A DNA stretch of 8,414 bases from an uncultured Acidobacteriaceae bacterium (GTDB lineage Bacteria; Acidobacteriota; Terriglobia; Terriglobales; Acidobacteriaceae): positions 1 to 8,414 of the forward strand of contig CAIMNN010000291.1 of the NCBI GenBank assembly GCA_903842845.1, written 5' to 3'. Within the stretch, counting starts at the first letter, position 1. The number at the start of each line of letters is the position of its first letter. Made by a program: the position numbers and the translations under genes. Below, piece by piece: positions 1 through 6,412 of the stretch. The notes under the pieces were generated by a model that was not told where the DNA came from, did not search any database, and saw only the letters and a list, made by a program, of their open reading frames with translations.

Positions 1-1
1 A

Positions 2-2350
2 CCCGCAGGCATGCAGCCAACGCATCCAACCGGCTGCCAGGGCGGCCGCTGCGACCTCCCGCATTTTGCAAACCTCAAAGGTTCTCTCAATGATGTCCTC
101 GCCATACGCGATCTCTTGAGCACCGCCAAATTCGGCTTTGCGCCCAAAAATATTACGGTGCTCACCAATCCCGCACTGCCCAAGTCCAACCGGCCTTACA
201 ACACGCTCAAACCCGAGATGACAACCCGCGCCGGATTGCTCTCAGTGCTCGAAAAATATTTGGTCGACGAGCCGCAGCCTGGCGATACCGTGGTTTTTTA
301 TTTCGCAGGCCATGGTTCCTTGCGCGTCAACAGTAAGGGTGCAAAGTATCCGACGACCATCAACAATCAACAAACCTTCCTTGACAGCACGCTTGTCGCC
401 TCCGATGCATGGACCGGCGGCTTCGACATTCGCGACCACGAACTCGACGAGCTCATCGGCAAAGCGCTCGACAAGGGCGTGCACGTTGTTGCGCTGCTCG
501 ATAGTTGCCACAGCGGCTCGTCCGCGCGCGGCAATGAAGTCGGTCACAATGTGCAGGAGCGCTCGCTCGCATTCGATCCGCGCGATGTCGCCGAGGATAA
601 GAACGTCGCGCATCCCGAAGCGCCGGACCTGCCCGTGACTGCGCGCGCAAAGAATCCAGCGCTCTTCTTCACCGCCGCGCAACAAAACCAATCGGCAAAG
701 GAGCTCGAGTTCGGCGAGGGCGCAACCAAAGCGACACATGGCGCGTTTACCGTTTCGTTGCTTCAAGCGCTTACAACGCTACCCGCCGATACGCCCGCGC
801 GTGCGGTGTATCAACGCGTGAATGCATTGCTTGCCTCGAGCGGCGTCAGCAATCAGAATCTGTCCATCGACTCAACGGACGAACGGTTGAACCAGCCGCT
901 CTTCGGCGGAGCCTCCGCACAGTACAAAGTTTTACGCGCAACCGTGCTCGCTTTTGACAAGGAAAATCAGCGCGTCCTGCTCGACGTCGGGCAGCTCGCC
1001 GGCATTCGCGAGGGCAGCGAGTTTCAGTCGGAAGAGAAAGACGCATCGGGGCGAACCATCACTCTTAAAGTCACCGAGCTCGTAGGCTTGAGCCAATCAC
1101 AGGCCACGATTGTTTCACCGGCACACGCCAAGCTCGCCCCCGGCGCATTTTTCAAAATCAGCAAATTGCTGCCACGGCCAGTGGACGTGCTGAACTTCTG
1201 GACCTGGCCATCGCTTGATTCCGCCGAACTCACCGCCGCCATCACAGCAATCCGCAACTCCGGTGTCGCATTGGTCACCGACCCCACTGAAGAAACCTGG
1301 ACCCACATGCTGGTTTGGAATGGCGCCAGTTGGGAGCTGCATCACGTCCTCAGCGGCGAGCTCGCACAAGTTCACGCCACCAATCAAGAAAATTCACTTC
1401 ATCAACTCGGCTCTACGTTGAACGCCGCACAGTTGAAAAACGCCGCACCGGCCGGCGCAAAGCTCTGGGTCAACTTTCCACCGTCGAAAGATTTGCTGGC
1501 GCAGTTGAAGCTCAATGAGCCGGACAGTCTTGTGCAGCAGGCCAACGACGCGAGCGACGCGCAATATCTACTGGTCGGCACTATGGACGAAAGCGGTGCG
1601 GCGTATGCCTGGATGCACAAAGCGGATTACGACCACGGGCCGAAGACAACGATAGTGAAGGATCACAGCCCCGGCTGCTCAAGCACTTCGCCCTATCCCA
1701 CGACCACAGATTGGGTACCGCTCGCAGGCGCAAATCCCGCAGACGCTCTGAATCATTATGCCGGCCTGCTTGCCAAACTAAACGGCTGGCTGAACATCAG
1801 CAATACACTTACAAGCTATGACTCCGGCTACTTTTACCAACTCCAATTGGAACGTCAGCCCTCCCAGCCCGCGCCGAAGCCAGAAGTAACAACGCTGAAG
1901 CCCGATGAAGTCGTACAGCAGAACGACCGGCTTCGCATCGCACTTGATGCCAACGAACGCGTTCCCGCAGCGCGATGGGTTTACGTGCTTGACATCGACT
2001 GTCACGGCAAAGGTACTTTGTTATACCCATCTGCGCCCGGTGGAAATCAATTTCCTGATCTGGCCGGAAGCCCGCATCACTTTCAACTGCCCGGCTCTCC
2101 GACACTTCGCATTGGCCCTCCGTTCGGCATTGACACTTTTCTTTACATCACAACCGAGCAACCTTTAAGCGATCCATTTGTTTTAAACTTTGAAGGCGTA
2201 AGCACGCGTGCTGGTGCAACTCGCAGTGCCACCAACCCACTTGAGCAGCTTTTGTCCAACACAAGCGCCGGCACACGTGGTGCAATTCCAGAACTGCCCA
2301 GCAACTGGCAGATAGAATCTCTTCAAATCAAGAGCGTGCCCAAACCGTAG
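2..2350 (+). CDS. Caspase-family (C14) cysteine peptidase, 5' partial, with C-terminal DUF4384-like domain
   Basis: Putative cysteine endopeptidase of the caspase/metacaspase clan. The frame is open from base 2. The first in-frame ATG (base 11) falls after the point where the first strand of the fold should be, so the true start and any signal peptide lie left of the window. Counting from that ATG, NLKGSLNDVLAIRDLL (21-36) is the usual first-helix motif. The catalytic His is H101 in FYFAGHG and the nucleophile is C166 in LLDSCHSG. The FFTAAQQNQSA...HGAFTVSLLQAL segment (219-254) is the typical C-terminal half, and the domain ends near residue 300. Residues 308-386 look like a small beta domain (RVLLDVGQLAGIREGSEF). 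I cannot assign 400-630. Residues about 635-720 resemble DUF4384 (WVYVLDID, GTLLYPS, PPFGIDTFLYITTEQPL), often found in exported caspase proteins. Both dyad residues are intact, so activity is expected, but substrate is unknown. It precedes a Tat-signal gene by 49 bp. Confidence 0.9.
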   Translation, partial: PAGMQPTHPTGCQGGRCDLPHFANLKGSLNDVLAIRDLLSTAKFGFAPKNITVLTNPALPKSNRPYNTLKPEMTTRAGLLSVLEKYLVDEPQPGDTVVFYFAGHGSLRVNSKGAKYPTTINNQQTFLDSTLVASDAWTGGFDIRDHELDELIGKALDKGVHVVALLDSCHSGSSARGNEVGHNVQERSLAFDPRDVAEDKNVAHPEAPDLPVTARAKNPALFFTAAQQNQSAKELEFGEGATKATHGAFTVSLLQALTTLPADTPARAVYQRVNALLASSGVSNQNLSIDSTDERLNQPLFGGASAQYKVLRATVLAFDKENQRVLLDVGQLAGIREGSEFQSEEKDASGRTITLKVTELVGLSQSQATIVSPAHAKLAPGAFFKISKLLPRPVDVLNFWTWPSLDSAELTAAITAIRNSGVALVTDPTEETWTHMLVWNGASWELHHVLSGELAQVHATNQENSLHQLGSTLNAAQLKNAAPAGAKLWVNFPPSKDLLAQLKLNEPDSLVQQANDASDAQYLLVGTMDESGAAYAWMHKADYDHGPKTTIVKDHSPGCSSTSPYPTTTDWVPLAGANPADALNHYAGLLAKLNGWLNISNTLTSYDSGYFYQLQLERQPSQPAPKPEVTTLKPDEVVQQNDRLRIALDANERVPAARWVYVLDIDCHGKGTLLYPSAPGGNQFPDLAGSPHHFQLPGSPTLRIGPPFGIDTFLYITTEQPLSDPFVLNFEGVSTRAGATRSATNPLEQLLSNTSAGTRGAIPELPSNWQIESLQIKSVPKP

Positions 2351-2385
2351 TACTCAATAAGCTCATACTCTTCACGCAACAGAAT

Positions 2386-2390
2386 GGAGA
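2386..2390 (+). promoter_or_regulatory. Ribosome binding site of the Tat-signal gene
   Basis: GGAGA lies nine bases before the ATG at 2400. It is a good Shine-Dalgarno match and fixes this start, which places the SRRNVL motif four residues in, as expected for a Tat signal. Confidence 0.6.
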
Positions 2391-2399
2391 ACGACTAAC

Positions 2400-3530
2400 A
2401 TGACCTGCTCCCGTCGTAATGTCCTCACCAATGCAGCTGCACTCGGAGTGATGGCGGCGTTCCTTAAGCCCGAGCAGTTGCTCGCTCTGCAACAGACACC
2501 CGCAACATCCGCCGACGTTGATTCCTTGCCGCACGATTCACCTGCATTCTGGAGTGGCTTTTTTGACGTTGCAACCCAGAAGAATGCAACCGCGCGCGGC
2601 GCTGATTCGCTCGCCGACGAAGCCCTTGAGACTCAGTATTTGCATTTTCATACAGATGACAGAAAACTGCGCTACGCGACTGCAATTCATAAGGATGAAC
2701 TGCTCGACCATGACGGCGACACCGCCATCAGCATCCTGCTCAACCAGTTTCATTCTCCCAAGGACGACAAATCCCAACACACGAACGCCTCGCAATTGCG
2801 CGTCGACGTTACGCAAAACCATCCCATCATGAATATCCTCGCGCCGCTCGCCTGGACCTCCCTGGCCTCCATCGCGCCCGACAAGGCCGGTAAGATGCCG
2901 ACGCTCGACCAATTGCACTTCAAATCCGATCAGGTCATGAACGCGTCCAGCCACATTCTGCTCACCAAAGGCAGCGGCAAATTGGCGGTCAACATTTCAC
3001 GCGCGCCCAAGGACTCGAACTTTCATAAAGTACTGGCTGTCATGATCGCCGGCGCAAAGATGGCCGCGCCGTACATCGCATTGCCCGCCGTCAGCGTTCC
3101 AGCTATGGCCGCGTTCTCTGAGGCCTTCAGCTATTGGGAAAACCGCACTCAGTTCCTCATCAACGGCAACCTGACCAACGTCGCGTCAACAAGATCTGCC
3201 GCTGAAGATGAAGAGATGCGCGCCCCGCTCATCGGATTGGTGCCCGGCGATTATCTGATCGTTGCAAAGAAGGATACAGACTTGCTCGACAAGCTGCTGC
3301 ACAGGTTGCAACTGCATCAGGGCTACCTTGTCCATCAGGATGTCGACCTCAATCAGCAGATCGAACACATCGTCGCCGATGAGCGCAATCCCGAGATCAC
3401 CTATGCCACGGTCCGAATCGGCATTCAACCAGTCACCGGTTATAGCGCCAAGCAAACGGTGAATGTGACCTGCACAGTGGACCCGGCGAAAGCAGCCAAG
3501 ACCACCAAGACCACAACGACAACAAAGTAA
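2400..3530 (+). CDS. Tat-signal exported protein of unknown function, paired with the caspase gene
   Basis: I do not recognise a domain in this 376-residue protein. The N-terminus has a twin-arginine signal: SRRNVL at residues 4-9, then a hydrophobic stretch (LTNAAALGVMAAFL), so export of a folded protein to the periplasm is likely. There is no Cys right after the hydrophobic stretch, so it is probably not a lipoprotein. The mature part is mixed alpha/beta with many His/Asp residues (FHTDDRK, HKDELLDHDGD) but no metal or catalytic motif I can name. A more hydrophobic stretch at about 217-240 (VMIAGAKMAAPYIALPAVSVPAMAAF) may be a buried helix. The C-terminus is a Lys/Thr tail. The start is supported by GGAGA at 2386-2390, nine bases upstream. 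The 49-bp gap from the caspase gene and the shared downstream hairpin suggest one operon, so the protein could be the peptidase's substrate, inhibitor or partner. That role is inference only. Confidence 0.85.
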   Translation: MTCSRRNVLTNAAALGVMAAFLKPEQLLALQQTPATSADVDSLPHDSPAFWSGFFDVATQKNATARGADSLADEALETQYLHFHTDDRKLRYATAIHKDELLDHDGDTAISILLNQFHSPKDDKSQHTNASQLRVDVTQNHPIMNILAPLAWTSLASIAPDKAGKMPTLDQLHFKSDQVMNASSHILLTKGSGKLAVNISRAPKDSNFHKVLAVMIAGAKMAAPYIALPAVSVPAMAAFSEAFSYWENRTQFLINGNLTNVASTRSAAEDEEMRAPLIGLVPGDYLIVAKKDTDLLDKLLHRLQLHQGYLVHQDVDLNQQIEHIVADERNPEITYATVRIGIQPVTGYSAKQTVNVTCTVDPAKAAKTTKTTTTTK

Positions 3531-3537
3531 AAGCATA

Positions 3538-3565
3538 CGGCCCTGTAGATTGCTCTACAGGGCCG
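3538..3565. terminator. Bidirectional hairpin terminator between the caspase operon and tRNA-Leu
   Basis: A perfect 12-bp inverted repeat, CGGCCCTGTAGA and TCTACAGGGCCG, is separated by a 4-base loop. It starts seven bases after the stop codon of the Tat-signal gene and sits 21 bases beyond the 3' end of the convergent tRNA-Leu. Read on the minus strand, the hairpin is followed by TATGCTTTTAC, a short T-run. Read on the plus strand there is no T-run directly after it. It therefore fits best as the tRNA terminator that also stops or stabilises the caspase transcript. Confidence 0.75.
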
Positions 3566-3586
3566 CAACGCTATGCGCAATTTTGC

Positions 3587-3671
3587 TGGTGCGAAAGAGG
3601 GGACTTGAACCCCTACGGGTTACCCCGCCAGCTCCTAAGGCTGGTGCGTCTGCCAATTTCGCCACTTTCGC
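3587..3671 (-). tRNA. tRNA-Leu, anticodon UAG
   Basis: On the minus strand the sequence folds as a complete class II tRNA of 85 nt with an encoded CCA. The acceptor stem is GCGAAAG paired with CTTTCGC, followed by discriminator A and CCA. The D-arm contains AATTGGCAG. The anticodon stem is CCAGC/GCTGG around loop CTTAGGA, giving anticodon TAG (bases 3635-3637), which reads CUA and CUG. The long variable arm CGGG-GTAA-CCCG is typical of leucine tRNAs. The T-arm is AGGGG-TTCAAGT-CCCCT. No mismatches are visible in the main stems, so it should be functional. It is convergent with the caspase operon. Confidence 0.96.
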
Positions 3672-3768
3672 ACTATCGGCCCAACGCACGCTCCCGCGCC
3701 GGTCTCCGCAGACACTCTTATTGTCGCATGATTTCTGATATTTTTCGCCCCTTCAGTTGCGCAGGGCT

Positions 3769-4566
3769 TTAGAGATTAAACAACTCGCGCAGTCGCTTGG
3801 TCTGCGCGCGGCTCACCGGTATCTCGGTCTGCTGTTTGTCCGTCATGCGCAGTTGATAGCTCGACTTGAACCACGGCACCACTTCGCGAATGTGGCTGAT
3901 GTTCACAATGAATCCGCGATGCGCGCGCCAGAAGTGCGCCGGGTCCAGTTGCTCCTGCAATTCCTCAAGTGTGCGGCACTTCGACAGCCCCTCAAATGCC
4001 TGCGTAACAACGCGTATGACGCCTTCATCGATTGCCGCGTAGCAGATATCGGATTGGTCCACCAGCAGCAACCTGTTTTGCGATTGCACCACCACTCGTG
4101 CCGGAGCTGCCCGCTGCGTGCCTATCAGCTTCAACAGCGAGTCTATCTGCGCGTCGCCTGCCGGAGCAGTTTCCGCCGCGGCCATGAAACGTGCCTGCGC
4201 CCGCTCCACCGCCTTGGCCAGTCGTGCGCGGTCAAACGGCTTCAGCAGATAATCCACCGCATTCACATCAAATGCCTGCACCGCGTACTGGTCATAAGCA
4301 GTCGCAAAGATAATTTGCGGCACTTTGCTGTCGCTGTTCTGCCGCGCGCGCTCAAGAATTTTCTTCAACACCGCAAAGCCGTCAAGCCCCGGCATCTGCA
4401 CGTCAAGGAACACCAGGTCCGGCTGATGCTCTTCTATCAATTCAATTGCCTCAATGCCGTTCGCGCCTTCGGCCAGCACATCCACTTCGCTTATCTCGTT
4501 CAGCAGATAGCGAAGCTCCTCGCGTGCGAGCTTTTCATCGTCGATGATGAGCGTGGAAAGGGGCAT
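3769..4566 (-). CDS. LytTR-family response regulator (REC + LytTR DNA-binding)
   Basis: Cytoplasmic transcription regulator of 265 residues, a usual length for the AlgR/LytR/YpdB group. The receiver domain spans about residues 4-125: acidic pair D9-D10 (LIIDDE), phospho-acceptor D55 in VFLDVQMPG, T89 in FATAYDQ, and K109 in YLLKPF. All are intact, so phosphorylation control is expected. After an Ala-rich linker, the LytTR domain runs from about 153 to 262, with VVVQSQNRLLLVDQSDICYA at its start and the signature FWRAHRGFIVNISHI. It should bind paired direct repeats at target promoters. It lies 25 bp behind the zinc-ribbon membrane gene, with AAGG three bases before the ATG. No histidine kinase is adjacent, although LytTR regulators usually sit beside one, so the kinase is elsewhere or the neighbouring membrane protein supplies the signal. 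Confidence 0.95.
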   Translation of the reverse strand: MPLSTLIIDDEKLAREELRYLLNEISEVDVLAEGANGIEAIELIEEHQPDLVFLDVQMPGLDGFAVLKKILERARQNSDSKVPQIIFATAYDQYAVQAFDVNAVDYLLKPFDRARLAKAVERAQARFMAAAETAPAGDAQIDSLLKLIGTQRAAPARVVVQSQNRLLLVDQSDICYAAIDEGVIRVVTQAFEGLSKCRTLEELQEQLDPAHFWRAHRGFIVNISHIREVVPWFKSSYQLRMTDKQQTEIPVSRAQTKRLRELFNL

Positions 4567-4591
4567 GAGCCTTAATTAGAGATTGTACTGC

Positions 4592-5113
4592 TTAGCTCAA
4601 CAGCCGCAGCCGCTGGGGCATCTGGTCCTTGCCCAGTTCGTGCCCGCAGCGCGTGCAGAACTGGTCGGCGGCGTGCACCGCCGAGTAACACTGACCGCAG
4701 CTCGCAACCAATTGATATGAGCACTGCGGGCAGAAGTGGAAGTCGCCCTGCACATGCGTCGAGCAGGCCGGGCAGCGCGAGATGCGTGGCTGCCTGAGCA
4801 GGAAGTAAAGCACCGCGCCGATGCCTCCCGGCATGATGAAGCACAGCAGTATCCAAAGCCGTGTGCTCATCGCCCGGCGTGGCGCGTCTTTGCTGATAAA
4901 CCCGACCATCAGAAAATAAAGCGCGGCCAGCAGTCCCCAGCACAGGTTCAGATAAATGCGCAGCGCCATCGGCGGCAGATGCGGATGAGCCTTCGGCAGC
5001 TCGATCCAAAAATAGTATTCAACCAGCGTGAACGCCAGCACGGCCGTCACTATCGACCACGACGGTATAAGCCGCGCGTCTTCATTCACCTTGATGTCTT
5101 GTGGGTCTGGCAT
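4592..5113 (-). CDS. Three-TM membrane protein with C-terminal double zinc ribbon
   Basis: Probable inner-membrane protein of 173 residues. Hydrophobic segments lie at about 18-38, 50-72 and 85-106. The third (WILLCFIMPGGIGAVLYFLL) resembles the short helices of PLDc_N-type membrane proteins. The rest, probably cytoplasmic, carries two zinc ribbons with identical spacing: C114-X2-C117-X10-C128-X2-C131 and C139-X2-C142-X10-C153-X2-C156. All eight metal ligands are present. Zinc ribbons of this type usually mediate protein or nucleic-acid contacts rather than catalysis, and the exact function is unknown. The ATG has only a weak GGAC upstream. The gene is followed 25 bp later by the LytTR regulator, so the two are probably cotranscribed and may form one regulatory unit. 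That link is inferred from spacing only. Confidence 0.85.
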   Translation of the reverse strand: MPDPQDIKVNEDARLIPSWSIVTAVLAFTLVEYYFWIELPKAHPHLPPMALRIYLNLCWGLLAALYFLMVGFISKDAPRRAMSTRLWILLCFIMPGGIGAVLYFLLRQPRISRCPACSTHVQGDFHFCPQCSYQLVASCGQCYSAVHAADQFCTRCGHELGKDQMPQRLRLLS

Positions 5114-5160
5114 TTTTCGTCCGCCGACAATTACAGGATTCAGCCCAGGGGGTTGCCTCT

Positions 5161-5190
5161 ATTGTGCCTTGTCAGCAGTGGAATCCTCAA
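5161..5190 (-). promoter_or_regulatory. Candidate sigma-70 promoter for the zinc-ribbon/LytTR operon
   Basis: In the 123-bp gap upstream of the zinc-ribbon gene, the minus strand reads TTGAGG (5190-5185), an 18-base spacer, then CACAAT (5166-5161). Each box matches 4 of 6 consensus bases. Transcription would begin near 5154, giving a leader of about 40 nt. This is only a consensus match by eye. Confidence 0.35.
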
Positions 5191-5236
5191 TAGGGTGACG
5201 AGAGGGGCGAGCAGTTAGTTTCGCCCTCGCAGTGCC

Positions 5237-5572
5237 CTATTTCTCGTCGCGCAGCCAGCCCGCTACAAGCACCGACGCTATCAGCGCTGGGCAAAGCGTG
5301 GCAAACCAGAGGGCAATTTGACTGGAAAGTTCACCCGGATGCTCACCGGCAATGACAGTGTCAAACGTCCACCACACAAGAGGAGTAACCCCAAGCAACA
5401 CAAACGCTGCGAAAAATATGGCCAGCGCGCGCGTGCGTTTGCGGCAGAGCTTGCGGTCAACAAGCACACCCTGTGAGGCAAATATAACTTGTTTGGTCCG
5501 TTGGGCGACTGCGCAGGTCCGCTCGGTGTCTCTTAATAGACTCTCTGAGCCGGGTTGTCCCGCATGCGTCAA
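5237..5572 (-). CDS. Small two-TM membrane protein coupled to the ECF sigma gene
   Basis: I do not recognise this 111-residue protein. Its N-terminal 48 residues are polar and basic (RKLCRKRTR at 40-48). Two hydrophobic helices follow at about 49-69 (ALAIFFAAFVLLGVTPLVWW) and 84-106 (QIALWFATLCPALIASVLVAGW), joined by a short loop, then RDEK. By the positive-inside rule both ends should be cytoplasmic. The start is a TTG whose TTGA overlaps the stop codon of the sigma gene, a coupling arrangement common for sigma/anti-sigma pairs. The gene position suggests an anti-sigma or membrane anchor role. However, the HX3CX2C zinc-anti-sigma motif is absent and there is no periplasmic sensor domain. 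The rare TTG start and lack of homology evidence keep the product call tentative. Confidence 0.7.
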   Translation of the reverse strand: MTHAGQPGSESLLRDTERTCAVAQRTKQVIFASQGVLVDRKLCRKRTRALAIFFAAFVLLGVTPLVWWTFDTVIAGEHPGELSSQIALWFATLCPALIASVLVAGWLRDEK

Positions 5573-6225
5573 GCCGCCTCCATCGCTTCAATTTTACCTT
5601 TTGCAAGCACCGGGCGCAGCGCCGCAATGCCGCGATAAAGCCGTGACTTCACCGTCGAAAGATTCGTCCGCGTCACCTTCGCTATCTCCTCAAGCGACAT
5701 CTCCTCGTGGAAGCGCAGCGTTATTACCTCGCGATGCACACGGTCCAGCGAGTGCAGCGCCTCGCTCACACGCATACGGTCCTCGCCGCTCAGGCAATGC
5801 TCAAACGGCGTCGGCGCTCCGTCGGTCAGCTCTATGCTCATCGGACGGTCGTCGTCGCCCGAGCCTTCAAACATCTCATCCAGACTTGTCGTCTTCCGCT
5901 TGCGCCGGAAATCTATCACCAGGTTGCGCGCTATCGTGAACAGCCACGTGTCAAACCGAGCCTTGCCGTTGTACTGGCTGCCGCGCAGCAGCACGCGCAT
6001 CCACGCTTCCTGGAACAGGTCCTCGGCCAGCGCGCGGTCATTCGTCAAATAAAGCAGATAGCGCATCAACCGGTGCTGATAGCGGTCTATCAGCTCGTTC
6101 ACCAATCCGGAGTCCTGTCTCTTCAGGCCGGCCGCAATCGCAAGGTTTTCCTCGCGTTGCAGCTGTTGTTCAGCCGATACGGCCCTTACTGGCGAAGTAG
6201 CAAGTATTGCGCTGGATGAGCTCAT
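5569..6225 (-). CDS. ECF-family RNA polymerase sigma factor (sigma-70 family, RpoE-like)
   Basis: Cytoplasmic alternative sigma factor that directs RNA polymerase to a stress or envelope regulon. Its 218 residues are slightly long because of an extra N-terminal extension of about 35 residues rich in Ser/Ala/Gln. Region 2 covers about 44-111: RYQHRLMRYLLYLTNDRALA, then DLFQEAWMRVL, then FDTWLFTIARNLVIDFRRKR, which includes the -10 recognition and melting segments. An acidic linker (GSGDDDRP) follows. Region 4 covers about 150-204, with LHSLDRVHREVITLRFHEEM and the helix-turn-helix SLEEIAKVTRTNLSTVKSRLYRG. Regions 1.1 and 3 are missing, as expected for ECF factors. The ATG has AGGTGAG immediately upstream, an unusually tight spacing. 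The stop overlaps the start of the two-TM protein. A 9-bp inverted repeat lies just upstream of the ribosome binding site. Confidence 0.95.
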   Translation of the reverse strand: MSSSSAILATSPVRAVSAEQQLQREENLAIAAGLKRQDSGLVNELIDRYQHRLMRYLLYLTNDRALAEDLFQEAWMRVLLRGSQYNGKARFDTWLFTIARNLVIDFRRKRKTTSLDEMFEGSGDDDRPMSIELTDGAPTPFEHCLSGEDRMRVSEALHSLDRVHREVITLRFHEEMSLEEIAKVTRTNLSTVKSRLYRGIAALRPVLAKGKIEAMEAA

Positions 6226-6235
6226 CTCACCTGTT

Positions 6236-6268
6236 TAGACGCAAAATAGGGTGCCGATGTTGCGTCTA
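6236..6268. repeat. 9-bp inverted repeat in the leader of the ECF sigma gene
   Basis: TAGACGCAA (6236-6244) and TTGCGTCTA (6260-6268) are perfect inverted copies separated by 15 bases. The near arm ends ten bases before the sigma-factor ATG and about three before its AGGTG. It could be an operator or, in the transcript, a hairpin that affects ribosome access. There is no T-run on either side to support a terminator. Confidence 0.55.
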
Positions 6269-6331
6269 TTATTTATGTTATTGAAATTAAACGCTTAATA
6301 AATGGACTTGATTCAATGAGCAAACTCAATA

Positions 6332-6361
6332 TTGACAAAATGGTGCCATTATCGGTACCAT
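6332..6361 (+). promoter_or_regulatory. Promoter of hicAB
   Basis: TTGACA (6332-6337) is a perfect -35 box, followed by an 18-base spacer and TACCAT (6356-6361), a 4 of 6 match to the -10 box. The start site would be near 6368, about 45 bases before the hicA ATG. This is the strongest promoter-like sequence I see in the window. The spacer and -10 box are overlapped by a palindrome, as expected for an autoregulated toxin-antitoxin operon. Confidence 0.6.
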
Positions 6362-6363
6362 TT
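6338..6363. promoter_or_regulatory. Palindromic operator candidate for HicB/HicAB
   Basis: AAATGGTGCC (6338-6347) and GGTACCATTT (6354-6363) form ten-base arms with one mismatch (a G opposite a T) around a 6-base spacer. The site fills the gap between the -35 and -10 boxes and covers the -10, where a bound repressor would block transcription. HicB ends in a ribbon-helix-helix-like domain, a fold that binds such palindromes. The assignment is inference from position. Confidence 0.55.
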
Positions 6364-6401
6364 ACTCAAATAGTTCGCCTCTAGAATCTCGGTTCAAATG
6401 T

Positions 6402-6410
6402 AGGGGAAGG
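6402..6410 (+). promoter_or_regulatory. Ribosome binding site of hicA
   Basis: AGGGGAAGG ends two bases before the ATG at 6413. Its AGGGG part is six bases from the start, a good Shine-Dalgarno match. It is much stronger than anything before hicB, so HicB translation probably depends on coupling. Confidence 0.55.
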
Positions 6411-6412
6411 CT

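Larger units (their letters stand above)
6226..6412. other. AT-rich divergent intergenic region between ECF sigma gene and hicA
   Basis: This 187-bp stretch holds the start regions of both flanking genes and is much more AT-rich than the rest of the window. Besides the two inverted repeats and the hicAB promoter, it contains the small palindromes TTGATTCAA and CAATATTG. I found no convincing sigma-70 promoter for the sigma gene on the minus strand, so its promoter may be an ECF-type or other site I cannot recognise. No open reading frame of note lies here. Confidence 0.6.

Noticed and set aside
242..766. Minus-strand 174-codon open frame inside the caspase gene
   Set aside because: It lies opposite the segment that encodes both catalytic residues and has no recognisable motif.
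2538..2954. Minus-strand 138-codon open frame inside the Tat-signal gene
   Set aside because: The sense frame has a ribosome binding site and a Tat signal. The antisense frame has no family features.
3550..3738. Plus-strand frame with KRGLEPLRVTPPAPKAGAS
   Set aside because: This is the reverse complement of tRNA-Leu; such peptides are a known false gene call opposite tRNA genes.
3750..3776. Possible GCCCCT/AGGGC hairpin after the LytTR stop
   Set aside because: The stem is short with a bulge and a long loop, so it is too weak to call a terminator.
3757..4575. Long plus-strand open frame of 272 codons opposite the LytTR regulator
   Set aside because: It is antisense to an unmistakable REC-LytTR gene. 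It is rich in His, Arg, Gln and Leu with no domain, as expected of a shadow frame in GC-rich DNA.
5352..6219. Plus-strand open frames opposite the sigma factor and the two-TM gene
   Set aside because: They are antisense to the recognisable ECF sigma gene, with low-complexity Ser/Arg/Pro-rich or His/Arg/Gln-rich composition, no recognisable domain and no ribosome binding site.
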